The notes beneath the pieces are model-generated. The model saw only the letters and a program-made list of their open reading frames with translations, made no database searches and was not told the origin of the DNA. Both the position numbers and the translations under genes were made by a program. Below are positions 62,636 to 64,000 of a stretch of 64,000 bases of DNA, one piece after another (the first letter of the stretch is position 1; each line of letters opens with the position of its first letter). This DNA is from Orrella marina (GTDB taxonomy: Bacteria > Pseudomonadota > Gammaproteobacteria > Burkholderiales > Burkholderiaceae_B): contig NZ_CP028901.1 of assembly GCF_003058465.1 (NCBI RefSeq), forward strand, positions 2,790,001 through 2,854,000. The letters run 5' to 3'.

Positions 62636-63319
62636 ATGGGAACTAAAGGAACCACCGTCAGCATCAAGTCCGCAGACGGACACAACTTTGACATGTACCT
62701 CGCCAGGCCCGAAGGGCAAGCCAAAGGTGCAGTCGTTATTTGCCCGGAGATCTTCGGGATCAACAGCCATATCCAGAGCGTGGCTGATCAGTACGCAGCC
62801 TCCGGGTACATTGCAGCAGCACCCGCCTTGTTTGACCGGGTTCAGGCCCAGTATGTCGCGGGGTACGAGCAGTCAGACATCGAAACAGGGATTGCCATCA
62901 TGCAGAAGATCCCGATGACCGATGCGATTGCAGACACCCATGCCGCGGTTGAACACGTCAGGGCCCTTCACGAGAAGGTCGCCGTGATTGGCTACTGCTG
63001 GGGAGGCACCGTCGCCTGGGTTGCCGCAGCCCAGGTACCCGGCCTGAGCTCGGCGATCTCCTACTACCCGGGCGGGCTGATTGCCAACGCAGATCTCAAG
63101 CCGCAATGCCCGACCATGATGCATCTGGGTGAGCAGGACAAGAGTCCCCCACCCGACGCAGCACGCACCGTACTGGCTGAACATCCAACAGTGATTGCCT
63201 ACTTCTATCCGGCTGGACATGGCTTTAACTGCGATCAGCGCGGATCGTTCGACAAAGACTCGTCGGCCAAGGCCACCGAGCGCACACTGGCCTTCCTTGG
63301 ACTGAATGCCGAGCGCTGA
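62636..63319 (+). CDS. Dienelactone hydrolase family protein
   Basis: 227 residues. The nucleophile is Cys in IGYCWGGTVAW, the acid is Asp in LGEQDKSPPPDA and the base is His in PAGHGFNCD, with the supporting Glu in VICPEIFGIN, the full dienelactone hydrolase triad. It may open a lactone or act as a general esterase. The ATG at 62636 follows CAGGAG by eight bases; an earlier in-frame ATG lacks a ribosome site. Confidence 0.92.
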   Translation: MGTKGTTVSIKSADGHNFDMYLARPEGQAKGAVVICPEIFGINSHIQSVADQYAASGYIAAAPALFDRVQAQYVAGYEQSDIETGIAIMQKIPMTDAIADTHAAVEHVRALHEKVAVIGYCWGGTVAWVAAAQVPGLSSAISYYPGGLIANADLKPQCPTMMHLGEQDKSPPPDAARTVLAEHPTVIAYFYPAGHGFNCDQRGSFDKDSSAKATERTLAFLGLNAER

Positions 63320-63335
63320 CCCGTCTGATATGGCA

Positions 63336-63365
63336 GGCATGGGCATACGCCAGTATGCCCATGCC
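63336..63365. terminator. Bidirectional hairpin terminator candidate
   Basis: A perfect 13-base stem (GGCATGGGCATAC) with the four-base loop GCCA, located 17 bases after the dienelactone hydrolase stop and between two convergent genes. There is no long T-run on either side, but the position and stability suggest transcription termination or 3' end protection. Confidence 0.6.
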
Positions 63366-63443
63366 ACTCGCGTCCTTACCGGAACCAGTCAGACCAGACA
63401 GCTCGCCCGATTTCATCCTGGTCGGGCTCAGACCGCCACTTGA

Positions 63444-64000
63444 TCACGCTTGTCTGGCCTGCTGAATATTCTCACGCAGACGCTTGAGAGAACCACCTTT
63501 CATAACGGTTCCTGGAATCGGATGGCCCACGATCTCTTCTGCAAGTTTTGCGGATTCGATCAAGGCGTCCAGATCGATACCGGTTTCAATCCCCATTTCG
63601 TCACACATGAACACCAGGTCTTCGGTACAGACATTGCCAGCAGCCCCCTGGTGTTTGGCAAATGGACAACCACCCAGGCCGCCTACCGCCCCATCAAAAA
63701 TCGCAACACCCATCTCCAGACCAGCGTAGGCATTTGCGATACCCATGCCCCGGGTGTCATGCAGATGCAGGGAGACCGGGAGCTCTGGATACCGCTCGCG
63801 TACTGCACCCACCACGCGCTTGATTGACAGGGGCGTGGCCCAGGCCATGGTGTCCGCGAGTGACAGGAACTGAAACTGGATACCGTACTGATCAGCGAGC
63901 TGGTGCATGGTATCGACCATCTCAAGCACCTTTGACGGCGGGATATCCCCTTCAAAGTTACACCCAAACGCGGCCATCAGGCCGGCTCGCACAATTGGCA
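63444..64000 (-). CDS. HMG-CoA lyase family protein, N-terminal part outside window
   Basis: Partial gene, about 185 C-terminal residues visible; the frame is open to the window edge. It shows LHLHDTRGMGIANAYAG with the metal His pair and the signature VGGLGGCPFAKHQGAAGN with the catalytic Cys. The loop after the Cys is one residue longer than in the lyase at 55591 (AKHQGAAGN against APGATGN). The catalytic Arg-Asp near the N-terminus is not in the window. It converges on the dienelactone hydrolase gene. A second, independent lyase in one window suggests different substrates. Confidence 0.88.
   Translation of the reverse strand, partial: PIVRAGLMAAFGCNFEGDIPPSKVLEMVDTMHQLADQYGIQFQFLSLADTMAWATPLSIKRVVGAVRERYPELPVSLHLHDTRGMGIANAYAGLEMGVAIFDGAVGGLGGCPFAKHQGAAGNVCTEDLVFMCDEMGIETGIDLDALIESAKLAEEIVGHPIPGTVMKGGSLKRLRENIQQARQA

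Overview
The window looks like chromosomal DNA of a heterotrophic betaproteobacterium, probably of the Alcaligenaceae/Burkholderiales type. This is inferred from the moderately high GC content, the Bug/TctC-type solute receptor, the many CaiB/BaiF, enoyl-CoA hydratase and HMG-CoA-lyase-like genes, a fused LeuC/LeuD-type aconitase-family protein, and the mix of TRAP, TTT and ABC uptake systems. I see no rRNA or tRNA genes, no CRISPR array and no intact mobile element. Coding density is high and most genes form short operons.

Layout. 1-6.3 kb (minus strand): a truncated NDP-forming acyl-CoA synthetase with an enoyl-CoA hydratase, preceded by a polar amino-acid ABC transporter operon that also encodes a C45-type acyl hydrolase/transferase and an RpiR-type regulator. 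6.6-14.1 kb: a YchJ-like protein, a complete tripartite tricarboxylate transporter (receptor, TctB, TctA) translationally coupled to a sphingosine-phosphate-lyase-like PLP enzyme, a convergent N-acyl-D-amino-acid deacylase-like amidohydrolase, and a flavin-binding PPOX-fold protein. 14.2-17.9 kb: a secreted von Willebrand A protein with seven tandem ~89-residue repeats, plus a multispanning membrane partner. 18.1-24.0 kb: a LuxR-type regulator, a LeuCD-like fused hydro-lyase, MtfA, a striking array of DnaA-box-like 9-mers, N-formylglutamate amidohydrolase and a pirin. 24.4-30.9 kb: a form II CO-dehydrogenase-like molybdenum hydroxylase operon (S-L-M, MoxR ATPase, CoxE, CoxG). 31.3-36.2 kb: sbcDC, with sbcC broken by a one-base deletion in a G run. 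36.6-39.5 kb: a diguanylate cyclase and a pair of short chromate transporters. 39.7-44.0 kb: a PhnD-C-E-E phosphorus-compound ABC transporter behind a PHO-box-like site, then PagP. 44.1-48.3 kb: a PQQ aldose dehydrogenase, an apparent IS200/IS605 end relic, an unusual CaiB/BaiF protein and an Fe-type alcohol dehydrogenase.

48.3-58.6 kb is one long minus-strand operon: CaiB CoA-transferase, enoyl-CoA hydratase, HMG-CoA-lyase family enzyme, acyl-CoA dehydrogenase, MmgE/PrpD protein, TRAP transporter (P, Q, M) and acyl-CoA ligase. It is transcribed away from a GntR/UTRA regulator and ROK sugar kinase. A double palindromic operator lies exactly between the two directions. The enzymes read as uptake, CoA activation, desaturation, hydration and C-C cleavage of a carboxylic acid; a 3-methylglutarate-like dicarboxylate is my best guess. 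The window ends with a crotonase-fold isomerase, an NfsA-like flavin reductase, a dienelactone hydrolase, a strong hairpin and a second, truncated HMG-CoA-lyase-like gene.

The observations I would check first are the helically phased DnaA-like array (21.9 kb), the GntR-controlled TRAP/CoA operon, the sbcC frameshift, the repeat-expanded VWA protein and the IS605/omega-RNA-like relic.
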